From an uncultured Lachnospiraceae bacterium (GTDB lineage: Bacteria; Bacillota; Clostridia; Lachnospirales; Lachnospiraceae), in NCBI GenBank assembly GCA_947053345.1, contig CAMRSM010000004.1, positions 81,254-145,253 on the forward strand: 64,000 bases of DNA, in the 5' to 3' direction. The notes below the pieces were generated by a model, which saw nothing but the letters and a program-made list of their open reading frames with translations, did no database searches and was not told the DNA's origin. Below, one piece after another: positions 63,527 to 64,000 of the stretch. The stretch's first letter is position 1; the number at the start of each line of letters is the position of its first letter. The position numbers and the translations under genes were made by a program.

Positions 63527-63648
63527 GACCTTTACCATACGGGTAATGGTCGCCGCCAATCGGAACGGGGATTTTGCCCTCTGTACCAGATTTCCTCCTT
63601 GCGGAGCAGGGAGACGGGAAATCTGGTACAGAGGGCAAAATCCCCGTT
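63527..63648. repeat. Imperfect hairpin plus perfect 30-bp inverted repeat
   Basis: A first hairpin (GGCGACCTTTACC/GGTAATGGTCGCC, one mismatch) is at about 63528-63558. Then 63564-63593 and 63619-63648 are perfect 30-base reverse complements, 25 bases apart. The right arm ends one base into the -35 element of the toxin promoter. Confidence 0.85.
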
Positions 63649-63675
63649 GACAAGAAACGACAGGGGTAATACAAT
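63647..63675 (+). promoter_or_regulatory. Toxin promoter
   Basis: TTGACA (63647-63652) and TACAAT (63670-63675) with a 17-base spacer. The transcript would begin near 63682. Confidence 0.8.
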
Positions 63676-63721
63676 GGTTATGTTGTCGCACCCAATCTGG
63701 CAACAGAAAGGGGGTGCAACA

Positions 63722-63817
63722 TTGAGCCTTATAACTTCTTTTATACTCTCTGTCGCGGCGAGCGTAGTTGCCTACTACATCTGCAAATGGTTAGACAGTA
63801 GAGATGACGACAACTAA
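63722..63817 (+). CDS. 31-aa hydrophobic peptide, putative type I toxin
   Basis: TTG start at 63722 with AAAGGGGGTG six bases upstream. The peptide is one membrane helix (SLITSFILSVAASVVAYYIC) followed by KWLDSRDDDN, a layout like the Fst/Ldr toxins (helix, Trp, charged tail). An ATG further upstream (63674) lies inside the -10 element and would not be in the mRNA. The gene has its own promoter, a shared hairpin terminator (63826-63855) and a convergent antisense RNA gene. Confidence 0.7.
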   Translation: MSLITSFILSVAASVVAYYICKWLDSRDDDN

Positions 63818-63821
63818 CCTA

Positions 63822-63927
63822 AAGAAAACCCCGAGGATGCAGCCCCGGGGTTTTCAATTTGTGCAACAATGAGCACATAACTTCTTTTGCCTACTGGCAT
63901 TATAGCATATGCGGAAACTGTTTGCAA
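63822..63927 (-). ncRNA. Antisense RNA gene, putative antitoxin
   Basis: Minus-strand promoter TTGCAA (63922-63927), 17 bases, TATAAT (63899-63904). The RNA would start near 63892 and end at CCCCGGGGCTGCATCCTCGGGG plus TTTTC (the hairpin read on this strand), about 70 nt. It overlaps the toxin mRNA 3' end and shares its terminator. Confidence 0.7.
63826..63855. terminator. Shared bidirectional terminator of toxin and antisense RNA
   Basis: AAAACCCCGAGGATGCAGCC then CCGGGGTTTT: the stem is flanked by A4 and T4, so it ends transcription from both sides. Confidence 0.75.
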
Positions 63928-64000
63928 TATACATTTTAGAAATCCCACGACAAACGCATGAGTAAATAAATTGTGAACAATCCATTTTTCTGGTAAAATA

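Noticed and set aside
63674..63817. ATG at 63674 as the toxin start
   Set aside because: It lies within the -10 box, upstream of the transcription start, so the TTG at 63722 with its good ribosome binding site is preferred.
63599..63817. 72-codon frame including the toxin
   Set aside because: The first part runs through the inverted repeat and promoter; only the last 31 codons fit the transcript.

Overview
The window reads as a chromosomal stretch of a Gram-positive, probably spore-forming member of the Clostridia, most like Lachnospiraceae. This rests on strong GGAGG ribosome binding sites, a tyrosine T-box ahead of tyrS, spmA and spmB homologues, the Firmicutes order yaaR-holB-ricT-trmN6-rsmI with a convergent abrB-like gene, YitT, AI-2E and ABC-F proteins, and EFR1-type flavodoxin-ferredoxins. 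I see no rRNA, tRNA, CRISPR array, intact insertion sequence or prophage.

Region by region. 1-23131: one long minus-strand block. It holds a dispersed MoxR ATPase, DUF5682, VWA and SWIM zinc-finger set. A UvrD-type helicase lies between MoxR and DUF5682, and about 8 kb of small stand-alone genes (acetyltransferases, kinase-like, FGE-like, DUF4304, flavodoxin) lies between DUF5682 and VWA. A DUF3795-like gene and the TldE/TldD protease pair follow to the right. 23.2-24.0 kb is a gene graveyard: a hairpin repeat plus remnants of a tyrosine recombinase and an Rpn-type nuclease. 24.1-29.2 kb (plus): a membrane protein, a SEL1-repeat protein, T-box-controlled tyrS and a DUF3592-like protein. 29.2-31.4 kb: an AT-richer island with an AraC/GyrI-like regulator. 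31.4-41.1 kb: SDR enzyme, HExxH protein, YitT, a two-component system, SpmB, an orphan NADAR-type protein, a PxpB-PxpC fusion and a TIM-barrel isomerase. 41.2-51.8 kb: a PIN/NYN protein with a very long Ala-rich linker, an ABC-F ribosome protection protein with an attenuator-like leader, a second two-component system, an NlpC/P60 hydrolase, an AgrC/AgrA-like pair and SpmA. 52-59.9 kb: conserved housekeeping genes. 60-64 kb: thioredoxin, an unknown gene behind a palindromic operator, a degenerate repeat array, a DUF5713 gene and a compact type I toxin-antitoxin locus.

Most notable: (1) a 31-residue hydrophobic peptide gene with its own promoter and a convergent antisense RNA gene sharing its terminator, plus a second copy of that antisense gene 0.83 kb away; (2) a family of intergenic multi-hairpin elements at three loci whose stems differ by compensatory base changes; (3) the MoxR/VWA/SWIM/DUF5682 system with its cargo; (4) an ABC-F leader with a five-codon reading frame and a hairpin that hides the ribosome binding site; (5) a NADAR protein without its toxin. 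Start codons were chosen from visible ribosome binding sites, so several differ from the longest reading frame. All family names come from recognising motifs by eye; no database search was possible.
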